NCBI GenBank assembly: GCA_002005505.1
Contig: MVGU01000501.1
Span: 62,501-117,500, forward strand
Length of the DNA: 55,000 nucleotides
Origin: Botryococcus braunii
Taxonomy: Eukaryota > Chlorophyta > Trebouxiophyceae
Reading direction: 5' to 3'
Positions 10,288 through 21,670 of this stretch are shown here, piece after piece; the stretch's first letter is position 1; each line of letters opens with the position of its first letter. The notes beneath the pieces were generated by a model, which had not been told where the DNA came from, ran no database searches, and was given only the letters and a program-made list of their open reading frames with translations. The translations under genes were made by a program, and so were the position numbers.

Positions 10288-13200
10288 TCAAGGCCGCAAG
10301 TGGCTCAGCAAGGGATGCCCGCAAGTGGGACTTAAGAAAGGACTGGGGTAGCTGCCACGTCGTCTGCCAAGTGGCGAACATGGGCCAAGGGGCTCCCAAG
10401 TGTTCTCAGTCTCATCATAGCCCATCCATTTGACCAAGTACCGCCAAGACTTTCCAACTCTCTTTTTAGCAATGATGGCCTCATAGACGCAGCCACGCTT
10501 ATCTGCATACAAAGGAGGAGGTGAAATAACGGTCACTGGTGAAGATGAAGACACATAAGGCTTCAGCTGGGAAACATGAAACACAAGATGAATGTTCACA
10601 GTCTCAGGCAAGATAAGTCTAAAAGCACGAGTACCAACGGCTGCAGCAATAGTAAAGGGCCCAAAATACTTAGCTGATAGTTTTGACGAGAGCCCAGGTG
10701 AAAGCTGGTTCTTCCTTGCAGCCAGCAACACCTGGTCCCCCACCTTGAAAGGGTGGTCTCGTCTCTTTCTATCTGCATAACACTTCTGCCGTTGCTGTGC
10801 AGAGGCAAGATTAGACTTGGCACTTTTCAAGGCAGTCTGCAGCCCCTCAACCCACTCAGACACAGCAGGATTTGCAGAACGTGAAGGAACAGCAGTAGAC
10901 AAGGGAGGAAGGGGATGGCGCCCGTGATTCAAGAAGAAGGGTGTCTGCAGTGTGGAAGCCTGGAGAGAGTTATTGTAAGCAAACTCCACCATGCTTAAAT
11001 ACTTGCACCAGTCATCTTGTCTCGGCCCCACAAACCCTCTTAACATGTCTTCCATGGTCCGATTCATTCTCTCTGTCTGCCCGTCTGTCTGAGGGTGGTA
11101 AGCAGTAGACATAGCAATCTCAGTACCCAATAATTTAACAAAGGCCTTCCAAAAATGGCTAGTGAACCTCGGATCTCTATCACTCACAATGGAGGTAGGC
11201 ATTCCAAATCTCACAAAGACCCTGTCTATAAACAGTTGTGCAAGTTGAGGTGCAGTGATGGTTTTAGTGCATGCAGCCAAGACACACAACTTAGAAAACC
11301 TATCCACAAATACCACAATAGAGTCAAACCCACAACAGACAGGTAAATCAGTCACTAAATCAAGGGAAACGCTCTGCCAAGATCCATCTGGAATGGGTAG
11401 TGGCTGAAGCAAACCATAAGGTACGGCTCCAGTCCCTTTAGTGCGCTGGCAGGTGTCACAAGACCTGCAAAAGTCCCTGACTAATGAGCTGAGACGTGGC
11501 CACCAAAACTCCCTGCACACTAGCTCATACATCTTGTTAATACCAAGATGGCCAGAAAAGGGTGTGGTATGGCACTCTCTCAGCACCTTCTCTCTCAATG
11601 CATCAGGTACATAGACCTTCCCTGACTGCACAGAATAAGGTACAGAGTCCCTCAATACCAAAACACCTTCATCCACAAGTTTAGCAAGTGTGGGATCAGA
11701 AACACAAAGCAAGGCAATCTCTTGTAGGAGAGAAGAGACAGCAACAGAGGAGACATGCATCACTGCAAGATCAACACGCCTAGACAAAGCATCTGCAACC
11801 ACATTATCAGTTCCTTTAACATACTTTATATCAGGCATAAACCTCATAATCTCAGTGAGCCAACGTTCCTGCCTACTAGTCCTAACAGGAGCAGTCAACA
11901 AGTACTTTAAAGCCTGCTGATCAGTGTGAATTGTAAATTTAGGACCCAACAGCAAATGTTTCCATTTAAGAAAAGCATGAACAAGAGCCAATAATTCTCT
12001 GTCATACGGGGCTAATTTCCTCTCAGGGGGCTGGAGTTTCCTGGACTCAAAAGCGACAGGCTGCAGACCCTGTCCTTGATCCTGCTGCAAAACAGCACCC
12101 ACAGCGAAGCCTGAGGCATCTACATGTATAACAAACGGTTTGTCTAAGTCTGGCATTAACAAACATGGAGGAGAGGACAAAAGATCCTTCAATGCAATGA
12201 AGGCTTGGGCTTGAGGTCCCTCCCAAGCCCAGGGCACATCCTTCTTCAATAGCTCAGTAAGGGGAAATGCAACATCTGCAAAATGATCTATAAATGTATC
12301 ATTGTATTGAGTCAAGCCTAAGAAACCTCTCAATTGTGACACATTCAAGGGAGTGGGCCAGTCCCGGATGGCTGCAACCTTCCTCGGATCCACCATAATC
12401 CCTTGGGGTGTCAACAAGTGTCCCAAGTATTCCACCTGATTAGAAACAAACTCACATTTAGATCTTTTACAATAGAATTTATGTTCCCGAAGCACTGACA
12501 TGATAATACGTAAGTGCTCCATGTTTTCTTCAACATACTTAGAATATATCAGGATGTCATCCAGGTAAACCAACACAAACCTATCCAGAAAGGGAGCCAG
12601 GATAGAATTCATAACAGATTGAAAAGTGGCAAGAGCATTAGTTAACCCAAAGGGCATAACAGTGAACTCATAATGACCATAACGGGTTTTAAAAGCAGTC
12701 TTTTCTATGCTATCCTCATGCATACGAATCTGGTGGTAGCCAGAGGCAAGGTCAAGCTTAAAAAACACACAACTTCCATGTTGTTACTCAAACATTTCAT
12801 CTATCCTAGGTAAAGGGTGTTGTAATCCTGTTCAAGGCTCTATAGTCAATACACAAACGCCACCCACCATCCTTCTTTTGGACGAAGAGGATAGGTGCAC
12901 CGAAAGGGGAAGTCGATGGGCGGATGAAGCCCCTCTCTAGGAGCTCCTGCAAGTGTGCACGAAGCTCAGCAAGCTGAGCTCCGGACAGTGGATAAATGCG
13001 GGAGGCTGGAGGAACTCCCGGCTCCAATCTCATATAGTGGTCTCCAGCACGAGAGGGAGGCAGGCCCTGAGGCAGCCCTGAAAGGACATCTTTAAATTCC
13101 TGCAGAAGCTGCTCCAACTCTGGCACGTTATATGTATTAGTATTTAAGGAGGGTCCGGTCACTGCATTAAGCTGAATCAGATACATTGGATCACCCAACT

Positions 13201-14172
13201 GGACCAACTCTTCCACTTCTATGGAGGAGATCACATACTCAGGTACACCTGACCTTTGGCAGCCCACAAGTACATGTGTCCGATCAGAATGAATCAATGA
13301 CACTGCATTTAGCTTCCAATTTACAACCGGATTAAACACAGACAACCAAGGTTTCCCTAAAACAAGGTCATAGTATGCCTGTCTGTGGGGAGACAGGTGA
13401 CTCCAATATCCAGAGACCCCACAGTCAGGTCAATTGCCACACTACTCTCTACTATAGAGGTCCTACCATCTGCAACACGAATAGCAACATGTGAACTTAA
13501 AGAAGCAATGGGAAGGGCAAGCTCCTGCACAAGTTTATTAACAATAAAGTTTGCAGAGGCCCCACTGTCTAACAAAATCCTGACAGGTCTAGTAGCAAGA
13601 ATTCCCTCAAATTCAATGCACGTAGAGGAAAGATCAGGACCATTCACAGTCTGGCTAGTGTTTAACTGCACAAAAGAGTCAAAAGAAGTTGCTGGCAGGG
13701 GTTTTTGCTTCACACTCAAACAACCAGTCTGCACAAAGCAACGAAACAAGGGCAAGCCTGATGAGTAGCAGTGGGGCGAGCTCTGAACGGTGGAAGTAAT
13801 GCCCAAAGCAGTCAACACAGGGCCCGAAAGCAAGATATCATGAGATTGCTGCCCAGTAGCCCCATCCAACACCTGTCCACAATTACTCGGACCAGAGAGC
13901 ACAGTCAATCTAGTACCAGGGAGTAAGTGGGTTACAAGTTGGCTGACAGCAGACGCTCTGTCACTACTCTGACAAAACAATACAATATGAGACGTACTTG
14001 CAGGAAAAGAGGAGGCTGCATCACTCTTACACTGAACATCAGGACTAGCTAGGTACCTGTCAGGGGGTGATGTCTGAAACTTCCTACATACACCATGCCC
14101 ATCCACGCAATGGGTCATGAAACTATGGCAACAGCTAGAGAAAAAGTCCTGAAGATTCCCCACGTCGTGCAA
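10288..14172 (-). pseudogene. Chromovirus copy A pol (protease-RT-RNase H-integrase-chromodomain), broken
   Basis: Reading right to left, three blocks are open. 14172-13357 holds the aspartic protease LLDSGASANF. 13345-12806 holds the start of RT, up to [11 protein letters not shown]. 12768-10288 holds RT with VLVYLDDILIYSK, RNase H HVDASGFAVGAV, the integrase HHCC finger and DDE residues, the GPY/F module, and the chromodomain VKWMGYDETENTWEP. Breaks are a small deletion near 13385, a lesion near 12800 (with a TAA in the MFE region shared with copy B), and a frame change after NTWEPL that replaces the normal C terminus. Chromodomains of such elements are thought to steer integration to chromatin marks. 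It cannot make a full polyprotein. Confidence 0.85.
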
Positions 14173-14260
14173 TACAGGGATCCCATACTGGACTGCAGGA
14201 CAGGTGGAAATTATCTAAAAGCAGGGCTCACACAGCTGAAAACGAAGAAAGAAACCCAAA

Positions 14261-14803
14261 TCAAGTTGTATTTGACTTGGTAAGGTGCCTCCTCAACTCA
14301 AGTTGTAGTTGGAAGCAACGGTAGAACATCGTAGCCACCTCCACGGACCGGGCGGATGCCAGGCCTACATCGTAGGCCCCCAAAAACATTTCAGTCTGCA
14401 TAAGCCATGGATCCAACTTCATTGGATCTCCATCAAATACAGATGTGTCTGGAAACTGAAGCGAGGGCTTCCCTGAACCTGACGAGGCTGTAGCCGTTGG
14501 TATGGGCTGTGGCACGACCACAGGTGCAGGTTGCGCGAGAGAGCACTGAACTAACATCTCAAGTCCCTCTAAAATGCTCTGAGTGGTATCAACTGGAGGG
14601 GAATGCGACGGAACACTAGATCCTAATGCAACGGCTCCTTCGGGCATGGCACCGATATCTACCCGATGCCTAAGAACACGACCAGGATCTACCCCTAAAA
14701 GATCTACATATACATAATCAAGAAGATCTAGGGATGAAGCTGGCTCTGCGATGCCAGGACTAGGTGCACGAGCCCTTGAACCCGAACGAGGGTGCCGCGA
14801 CAT
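14261..14803 (-). pseudogene. Chromovirus copy A gag with internal deletion
   Basis: The ATG at 14803 begins MSRHPRSGSRARAPSPG, matching copy C gag. The protein follows copy C as far as DGDPMKLDPWLMQTEM and VEVATMF, then jumps to the last residues (QLELRRHLTKSNTT). About 170 residues are lost, including most of the retrotransposon-gag domain and the CCHC zinc knuckle. Copy B has the same junction. A protein lacking these parts is unlikely to package RNA by itself. Confidence 0.8.
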
Positions 14804-14872
14804 CACAAATCTCGAAAGAAAAGAACGCACCACGAACGAACGACAAGGAACTAGCCTTGTCGCCGATACCAC

Positions 14873-15133
14873 TGTAGCATAACTGAGCGGAAGAGACTTG
14901 GATGAGACACTGAGACAGTTCGTGGTGTGAACGGAAAGAGTGTTACATGATTGATTCACAGGTTTGCCCTTAATCCCATCCAGGGTCGGATGTACACCAT
15001 ACTGCCACGGACGTATAGTCGGGCAACCGAGCGACTACCTGAGCGAGGTTGTACCGTGAATCTAGATCACATGGCAAGTCATAGAGCAATGCCAAGGACC
15101 ATACTAGAGCATTATACCCTAGGAAATGCTACA
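14873..15133 (-). repeat. 261-bp chromovirus LTR between copies A and B
   Basis: It starts TGTAGC and ends GCTACA on the plus strand, and is closely similar to the LTRs of copy C and to the solo LTR at 44606. Its orientation belongs to copy A. Copy B's internal sequence begins immediately at 15134 in the opposite orientation. Confidence 0.9.
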
Positions 15134-18073
15134 GTGGAGGTGGCTACGATGTTCTACCGTTGCTTCCAACTACACCTTGAGTTGAGGAAGCACCTTACCA
15201 AATCAAATACAACTTGATTTGGGTTTCTTTCTTGGTTTTCAGCAGTGTGAGCCCTACTTTGAGATGGTTTCCACCTGTTCTGCAGTCCAATATGGGATCC
15301 CTGTATTGCACGACGTGGGGAATCTTCAGGACCTTTTCTCTAGCTGTTGCCATAGTTTCATGACCCATTGCGTGGATGGGCATGGTGTATGTAGGAAGTT
15401 TCAGACATCACCCCCTGATAGGTACCTAGCTAGTCCTGATGTTCAGTGTAAGAGTGATGCAGCCTCCTCCTTTCCTGCAAGTACGTCTCATGTTGTATTG
15501 TTTTGTCAGAGTAGTGACAGAGCGTCTGCTGTCAGCCAACTTGTAACCCACTTACTCCCTGGTACTAGATTGACCGTGCTCTCTGGTCCGAGTGATTGTG
15601 GACAGGTGTTGGAAGGGGCTACTGGGCAGCAATCTCATGATGTCTTGCTTTCGGGCCCTGTGTTGACTGCTTTGGGCATTACTTCCACCGTTCAGAGCTC
15701 GCCCCACTGCTACTCATTAGGCTTGCCCTTGTTTCGTTGCTTTGTGCAGACTGGTTGTTTGAGTGTGAAGCAAAAACCCCTGCCAGCAACTTCTTTTGAC
15801 TCTTTTGTGCAGTTAAACACTAGCCAGACTGTGAATGGTCCTGATCTTTCCTCTAAGTGCATTGAGTTTGAGGGAATTCTTGCTGGTAGACCTGTCAGGA
15901 TTTTGTTAGACAGTGGGGCTTCTGCAAACTTTATTGATTATAAACTTGTGCAGGAGCTTGCCCTTCCCACTGCTTCTTTAAGTTCACATGTTGCTATTCG
16001 TGTTGCTGATGGTAGGACCTCTATAGTAGAGAGTAGTGTGGCAATTGACCTGACTGTGGGGTCTCTGGATTTTGGAGTCACCTGTCTCCCCACAGAGTTG
16101 GCATACTATGACCTTGTTTTAGGGAAACCTTGGTTGACTGTGTTTAATCCGGTTGTAAATTGGAAGCTAAATGCAGTGTCATTGATTCATTCTGATAGGA
16201 CACCTGTACTTGTGGGCTGCCAAAGGTCAGGTGTACCTGAGTATGTGATCTCCTCCATAGAAGTGGAAGAGTTGGTCCAGTTGGGTGATCCAATGTATCT
16301 GATTGCTTAATGCAGTGACCGAACCCTCCTTAAATACTAATACATATAACGTGCCAGAGTTGGAGCAGCTTCTGCAGGAATTTAAAGATGTCCTTTCAGG
16401 ACTGCCTCAGTGCCTGCCTCCCTCTCGTGCTGGAGACCACTATATTAGGTTGGAGCCGGGAGTTCCTCCAGCCTCCCGCATTTATCCACTGTCCGGAGCT
16501 CAGCTTGCTGAGCTTCGTGCACACTTGCAGGAGCTCCTAGAAAGGGGCTTCATCCGCCCATCGACTTCCCCTTTCGGTGCACCTATCCACTTCGTCCCAA
16601 AGAAGGATGGTGGTTGGCGTTTGTGTATTGACTATAGAGCCTTGAACAGGATTACAATGAGGAATCAACACCATTTACCTAGGATAGATGAAATGTTTGA
16701 GTAACTGCATGGAAGTTGTGTGTTTTCTAAGCTTGACCTTGCCTCTGGCTACCACCAGATTCGTATGCATGAGGATAGCATAGAAAAGACTGCTTTTAAA
16801 ACCCGTTATGGTCATTATGAGTTCACTGTTATGCCCTTTGGGTTAACTAATGCTCTTGCCACTTTTCAATCTGTTATGAATTCTATCCTGGCTCCCTTTC
16901 TGGATAGGTTTGTGTTGGTTTACCTGGATGACATCCTGATATATTCTAAGTCTGTCGAAGAAACCATGGAGCACTTACGTATTATCATGTCAGTGCTTAG
17001 GGAACATAAATTCTATTGTAAAAGATATAAATGTGAGTTTGTTTCTAAGCAGGTGGAATACTTGGGACACCTGTTGACACCCCAAGGGATTATGGTGGAT
17101 CCGAGGAAGGTTGCAGCCATCCGGGACTGGCCCACTCCCTTGAATGTGTCACAATTGAGAGGTTTCTTAGGCTTGACTCAATACTATGATACATTTATAG
17201 ATCATTTTGCAGATGTTGCATTTCCCCTTACTGAGCTATTGAAGAAGGATCTGCCCTGGGCTTGGGAGGGACCTCAAGCCCAAGCCTTCATTGCATTGAA
17301 GGATCTTGTGTCCTCTCCTCCATGTTTGTTAATGCCAGACTTAGACAAACCGTTTGTTATACATGTAGATGCCTCGGGCTTTGTTGTGGGTGCTGTTTTG
17401 CAGCAGGATCAAGGACAGGGTCTGCAGCCTGTCGCTTTTGAGTCCAGGAAACTCCAGCCCCCTGAGAGGAAATTCGCCCCTTATGACATAGAATTATTGG
17501 CTCTTGTTCATGCTTTGCTTAAATGGAAACATTTGCTGTTGGGTGCTAAATTTACAGTTCACACTGATCAGCAGGCTGTGCAAGTGCTTGCTGACCGCTC
17601 CTGTTAGGACTAGTAGGCAGGAACGTTGGCTCACTGAGATTATGAGGTTTATGCCTGATATAAAGTATGTTAAGGGCACTGATAATGTGGTTGCAGATGC
17701 TTTCTATAGGCGTGTTGACCTTGCAGTGATGCATGTCTCCTCTGTTTCTGTCTCTTCTCTCCTACAGGAGATTGCCTTGCTTTGTGTTTCTGATCCCACA
17801 CTTGCTAAACTTGTGGATGAAGGTGTTTTGGTATTGAGAGACTCTGTACCTTATTCTGTGCAGTCAGGGAAGGTCTATGTACCTGATGCATTGAGAGAGA
17901 AGGTGCTGAGAGAGTGCCATGCCACACCCTTTTCTGGACATCTTGGTATTAACAAGATGTATGAGCTAGTGTGCAGGGAGTTTTGGTGGCCACGTCTCAG
18001 CTCATCAGTCGGGGACTTTTGCAGGTCTTGTGACACCTGCCAGCGCACTAAAGGGACTGGAGCCGTACCTTAT
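15134..18073 (+). mobile_element. Chromovirus copy B, truncated, inverted relative to copy A
   Basis: This is internal chromovirus sequence from mid-gag (GTGGAGGTGGCTACGATG) to the integrase zinc finger, where a copia LTR cuts it at GCCGTACCTTAT. It carries the same gag deletion as copy A and the same TAA in the RT region, and over a 147-residue sample differs at about six residues. It has no LTR in its own orientation and no downstream half. With copy A it makes inverted arms of about 2.93 kb around a 789-bp centre. Confidence 0.85.
15219..18073 (+). pseudogene. Chromovirus copy B pol, broken
   Basis: Open blocks are 15219-16310 (protease, LLDSGASANF), 16303-16701 (start of RT), 16705-17607 (RT with VLVYLDDILIYSK, RNase H HVDASGF) and 17504-18073 (RNase H end and integrase HHCC finger FCRSCDTCQRTKG). 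Breaks are a 2-bp loss near 16306, TAA at 16702-16704 where copy C has a glutamine codon, and a frameshift near 17580. The catalytic integrase core is missing because a copia LTR interrupts the gene. Confidence 0.85.
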
Positions 18074-18769
18074 TGTTGAGTTGTGAACATACATTATAGA
18101 ATGCCTTGTGCTTTAGGTGATCTGCAATTGTACCATTAGGATACGGGTCCACTATCCACATAAGGTACCTCGAGACACGTTCGGATGAGGTCTATTTCGA
18201 ACATAAGGTACATTGTGATCGTGATCACACGTTTGTGATCGAACTCTTAAGGCTGCTGTCGTCGCTTAGTCGAGCAACTGGTTTGGAAAGATATTGGGCA
18301 CATGAGGATGCCAGTCTTGATCATGCAGTTGCATGTGTCTAAAGAGCAGACAGTCGTCGAGGACTGTAGCTGGAGAGGCACGAACTTACGAGCTGTCTGC
18401 TTGCTTACAGGTTCCGTGACGCAAGGTGTGTATTGGTAATGTGTTCATGGTTGATTGCTTGTTTGTAAGTGAACCATCTTAGTGTACAATTAAGTCTCCC
18501 AAACAGCTAAGGGACGGAGTCTTGATTGAGTATAGGAAGGTACTTTCTTTCAGCCGTCAGGAGCTTATCCGTGTGTAGATGCTCATTGATAGATCAACGT
18601 GTAACGGAACTGGTTTGGAAAGATACTGGGCACATAAGGATGCCAGTCTTGTTCATGCAGTTGCATGTGTCTAAAGAGCAGACAGTCGTCGAGGACTGTA
18701 GCTGGAGAGGCACGAACTTACGACCTGTCTGCTTGCTTACAGGTGATGCCGAATGCCCATAACCTAACA
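18074..18769 (+). repeat. 5' LTR of a second copia element
   Basis: It starts TGTTGAGTTG and ends CCTAACA, and aligns end to end with the copia LTRs at 46545 and 52856, but is much diverged. It contains the same internal ~135-bp duplication. The element inserted into chromovirus copy B. Confidence 0.88.
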
Positions 18770-18783
18770 GGTTATGGGCCCAC
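18770..18783 (+). other. Copia primer binding site (anticodon-half initiator tRNA-Met type)
   Basis: GGTTATGGGCCCAC immediately follows the LTR. It is complementary to GTGGGCCCATAACC, the anticodon stem-loop of initiator tRNA-Met as known in plants. The 9-bp complement CCCATAACC lies just inside the LTR end, so U5 and this site can pair. Confidence 0.75.
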
Positions 18784-18928
18784 CCAACTCTGGGGGCTGA
18801 GGACAAGCCGATATGTGGTTTTTGGGCAAGGCAGTGGTGGCCAGCGGACACTACACAAGTCTACTCCAGTCCCACAGGGAGCGACAGCCCCGCAGTTTTG
18901 TACCCCGCCTTCATGTCCCAGTATATGC

Positions 18929-18975
18929 TTCAGAATCCATTCGAATGGATTCTGAAATGCCAAGAAATCTTGGCA
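18929..18975. repeat. Two adjacent perfect palindromes
   Basis: 18929-18956 is a 28-bp perfect palindrome with the core AATCCATTCGAATGGATT. One base later, 18958-18975 has 8-bp arms TGCCAAGA/TCTTGGCA around two bases. Confidence 0.9.
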
Positions 18976-19561
18976 GTTTCATCCGCAAGGCGAGCTGGTG
19001 AAATCCCAGTTGGAAGGGGACGAGGCGGAAGACCACCTTGGGATGGAGGAGTGAAATTTTGAGTGCATATGGGAGGTTGTGTATGATTTGGGTCCTGAAG
19101 TTTTGAGTGTGTGGCTCAATGAGTTGAGAGAGGAAGTGATGCTACTATATTACAGTAAGTGTAGTGGTTGAGAGGTGAACCAATAGAAAGGCTTCTTTTA
19201 AAGTCTGTCACACACTTAAGGCTGGAGATCAAGGGGGTCAGATTTACAAAAGTAGTAATGAATGACCTCTACCCACTGACAGCAAGTGTGATACTCAGCA
19301 GGAAGAAGTGGGTGGACCCTAGGGAGCCCCCACCCAGGTATTGGTAGACACCATGAGCAACAGTACAGGTACTGCAGCATGTGGATGGGCCTACATATGT
19401 GTTGTATGTGTATGCGTGTTTAAAGATGTCCATGAGCTGGGGCTTGAAAGACATTGATTGTGTATGTGTAAACAGCCAGGAGTTGGTGCAATATGGTGGT
19501 AAGGGACTTTTGGTTCCCAAGTCCACCGAGCACATTCTTATTGTGGTTTGCGCTGCTACTC

Positions 19562-19720
19562 GCTGATGGCTAGTCCCTAATGCTGAGGGTGAGAAGGGCT
19601 GATCAGGTGTCGCGTTCGGACTCGCTGATGGCTAGTCCCTAATGTTGAGGGTGAGACAGGCTGATCAGGTGTCGCGTTCGGACTTGCTGATGGCTAATCC
19701 CTAATGTTGAGGGTGAGAAA
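19562..19720. repeat. 62-bp tandem repeat, about 2.5 copies
   Basis: Units start at 19562, 19624 and 19686 with GCTGATGGCTA and end GTGTCGCGTTCGGACT. They differ by only a few bases. Confidence 0.92.
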
Positions 19721-20002
19721 TGCAAAATCGGGAGTCGTGTGCCTCATTGAATTGTCGTGCACTTGCGGAGTCAAGACCTCTTATCGGAACTGCTGTATAA
19801 TCAATGTCATGACTTGTCTTGTGTGCCTGGCATTCCTTCCATGTTTTCCAGAGTGTGAAACTAGACATTGACTGGTTGTGTCTGGTCAATGATGTGTAGT
19901 CAATGCAATGTGTGGCTGAATTGTGTGGCCAATGCTGTTTTCAAACCTTGAGTGGTCCTACATAGGGTCATATATGGGTCCAGTGTGGCTTGTGAGACCT
20001 CT

Positions 20003-20500
20003 CTATGTGTGTCTGTGTATGTGGTGTTGTGGAAACTCTAAGAAAGGTATGTTGAGTTTTTTGACCTGGTGTTGAAAGTTTTTGGGCTGACCAGGAGTGA
20101 GTTGTGGGTACCAGAAGATTACAATTTTATCGTTGCGCAATGCATGCGCTTCACGCCCTGACCTACAGTCTGGCATGGACCATAGGGCAATTGACCCAGA
20201 ATGTTTAAGGGGGTATACATGAATGACCTGGTGTTGAAAGTTTTTGGGCTGACCAAGAGTGAGTTGTGGGTACCAGAAGATTACAATTTTATCGTTGCGC
20301 AATGCATGCGCTTCACGCCCTGACCTACAGTCTGGCATGGACCATAGGGTAATTGACCCAGAATGTTTAAGGTGATATACATGAATGGCCTGGTGTTGAA
20401 AGTTTTTGGGCTGAACAGGAGTGAGTTGTGGGTACCAGAAGATTACAATTTTATCGTTGCGCAATGCATGCGCTTCACGCCCTGACCTCCTGTCTGGCAT
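20003..20500 (-). CDS. Hypothetical protein of three 54-residue repeats
   Basis: On the minus strand the 162-bp array stays open as three repeats of 54 residues, each beginning MPDCRSGREAHALRNDK (first unit MPDRRSG) and containing IVIFWYPQLT and QPKNFQHQ. The last unit diverges into IPFLEFPQHHIHRHT. I recognise no family. A multiple-of-three repeat with no stop in any copy is compatible with a protein, but a 162-bp array open in one frame would stay open in that frame by default, so this is weak evidence for coding. Confidence 0.25.
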   Translation of the reverse strand: MPDRRSGREAHALRNDKIVIFWYPQLTPVQPKNFQHQAIHVYHLKHSGSITLWSMPDCRSGREAHALRNDKIVIFWYPQLTLGQPKNFQHQVIHVYPLKHSGSIALWSMPDCRSGREAHALRNDKIVIFWYPQLTPGQPKNFQHQVKKLNIPFLEFPQHHIHRHT

Positions 20501-20548
20501 GGACCATAGGGTAATTGACCCAGAATGTTTAACGTGATATACATGAAT
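20063..20548. repeat. 162-bp tandem repeat, three copies
   Basis: Units start at 20063, 20225 and 20387, beginning G(A/G)CCTGGTGTTGAAAG, with few differences. The unit is an exact multiple of three and contains the self-complementary GCGCAATGCATGCGC-like core. Confidence 0.95.
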
Positions 20549-21670
20549 GACTCTAGGAATGCAAAAAGGTGCAGCTGCAGTTGGGGTAGAAGTAGCTGCA
20601 AGTTAGTCTTAATCCATGGTGCGGGCTACACAAAGGATATGAGTGTTAGATGGGCCAAATTATGAACACCAAAAAAATTGCTAACATGTGAAGCTAATTC
20701 TGATACTGACATGGAAAAGAATTGGTTTCTGAGGACACTGAATTAATTTGAAGAGTTTTGGGTTAACCTGTGACATAATGTGGTCAGGGGAAGCTCATCA
20801 GTTCTGGTTGCGTGCGTGCGCGCGTTGCGCTTTGCGCGCGTTTGGATGTTGAGTAGCCTAATGTCTAATAGTGATGATGGAAAGGATCTGCTGTGCTCAA
20901 CATGAGGTTACTGATAGGTACCTGTGATAACCTTAGCTCCTCAAGCAGAGGGACGTGATATTTGACCCAACACACGTAAGCGTTGGTGACTTTGTAAGTC
21001 ATGTGTATTGTTGCAGCAACGCCCTTAGAGACTGATCATAGTACTGATGGTGTATAGATAAGACTTTTTTAAAGGTTATGTGTATAAATAGGGTAGAGGT
21101 GAGCTACCATCATTGTGACCAATACACGTGAGCTTTGGGTGGTAGAATTGTCAGTTACAGACAATTCAATCCTAAGGCCTTGATGCATCGGTGCACCCTC
21201 ACGTTAGAAAGCTAGACCGGGATAGCCAGTAAAATCAATGAAAGCTAGAGAGAGTTCTTAGAGATAGCCACAGAGCCAAGTTTGGGAGTTGTGGCCATAT
21301 GTGAGAAATCTTGAAAAGTTCCAGATGAAAGTTATTGATATCCAGACTCTAGGTTATATAACATGAAACATAGTCGTTAGATGCGTGTTGGGTGCACGTC
21401 GCTTGTAACGGTGTCTGTTTAGTCTTGATGTTTCAAATCCTTCACCATGTGACGATATAGCAAGTGCCTGTTATACTAAGTAGGCCAATATGAATTTCGA
21501 ACAGAATATGCCCTTTCCGGATCCCCTGGGGACCGGGAAGACTGCTCCCTCGGGTCGGGACTTGCGCGGCTCGAGAGGATTGTGTACTGCTTGATAAAAC
21601 TCTCAACCTTGTGCCCCGACTAGGCCCGATCCGCTCCGCACAACACCGACAGCCTTTAGTCCTTTCTACA

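Larger units (their letters stand above)
9850..15133 (-). mobile_element. Chromovirus (Ty3/gypsy) copy A, defective, missing 3' LTR
   Basis: The order on the minus strand is a 261-bp LTR (14873-15133), primer-site-like TGGTATCGGCGAC, gag, pol and a 3' untranslated region. It is closely related to copy C, but the gag has lost its middle, pol carries frameshifts and a stop, and the downstream LTR is gone. The adjacent copy B is an inverted relative sharing the same gag deletion. Confidence 0.85.
18784..21600. other. No gene recognised; hairpins and tandem repeats
   Basis: No copia gag or pol follows the LTR and primer site, so the body of that element is missing or unrecognisably changed. Clear structures are listed separately. 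A stretch of GCGTGCGTGCGCGCG lies near 20810. The leader of LINE-1 probably begins in the last few hundred bases. Confidence 0.5.

Noticed and set aside
10056..10433. Plus-strand frames at 10122-10433, 26718-27184 and similar across the chromoviruses
   Set aside because: They are antisense shadows of the pol 3' ends and are repeated simply because the elements are.
20063..20548. CRISPR-like array
   Set aside because: The 162-bp units are contiguous with no unique spacers, and this is a eukaryotic sequence; it is a tandem satellite.
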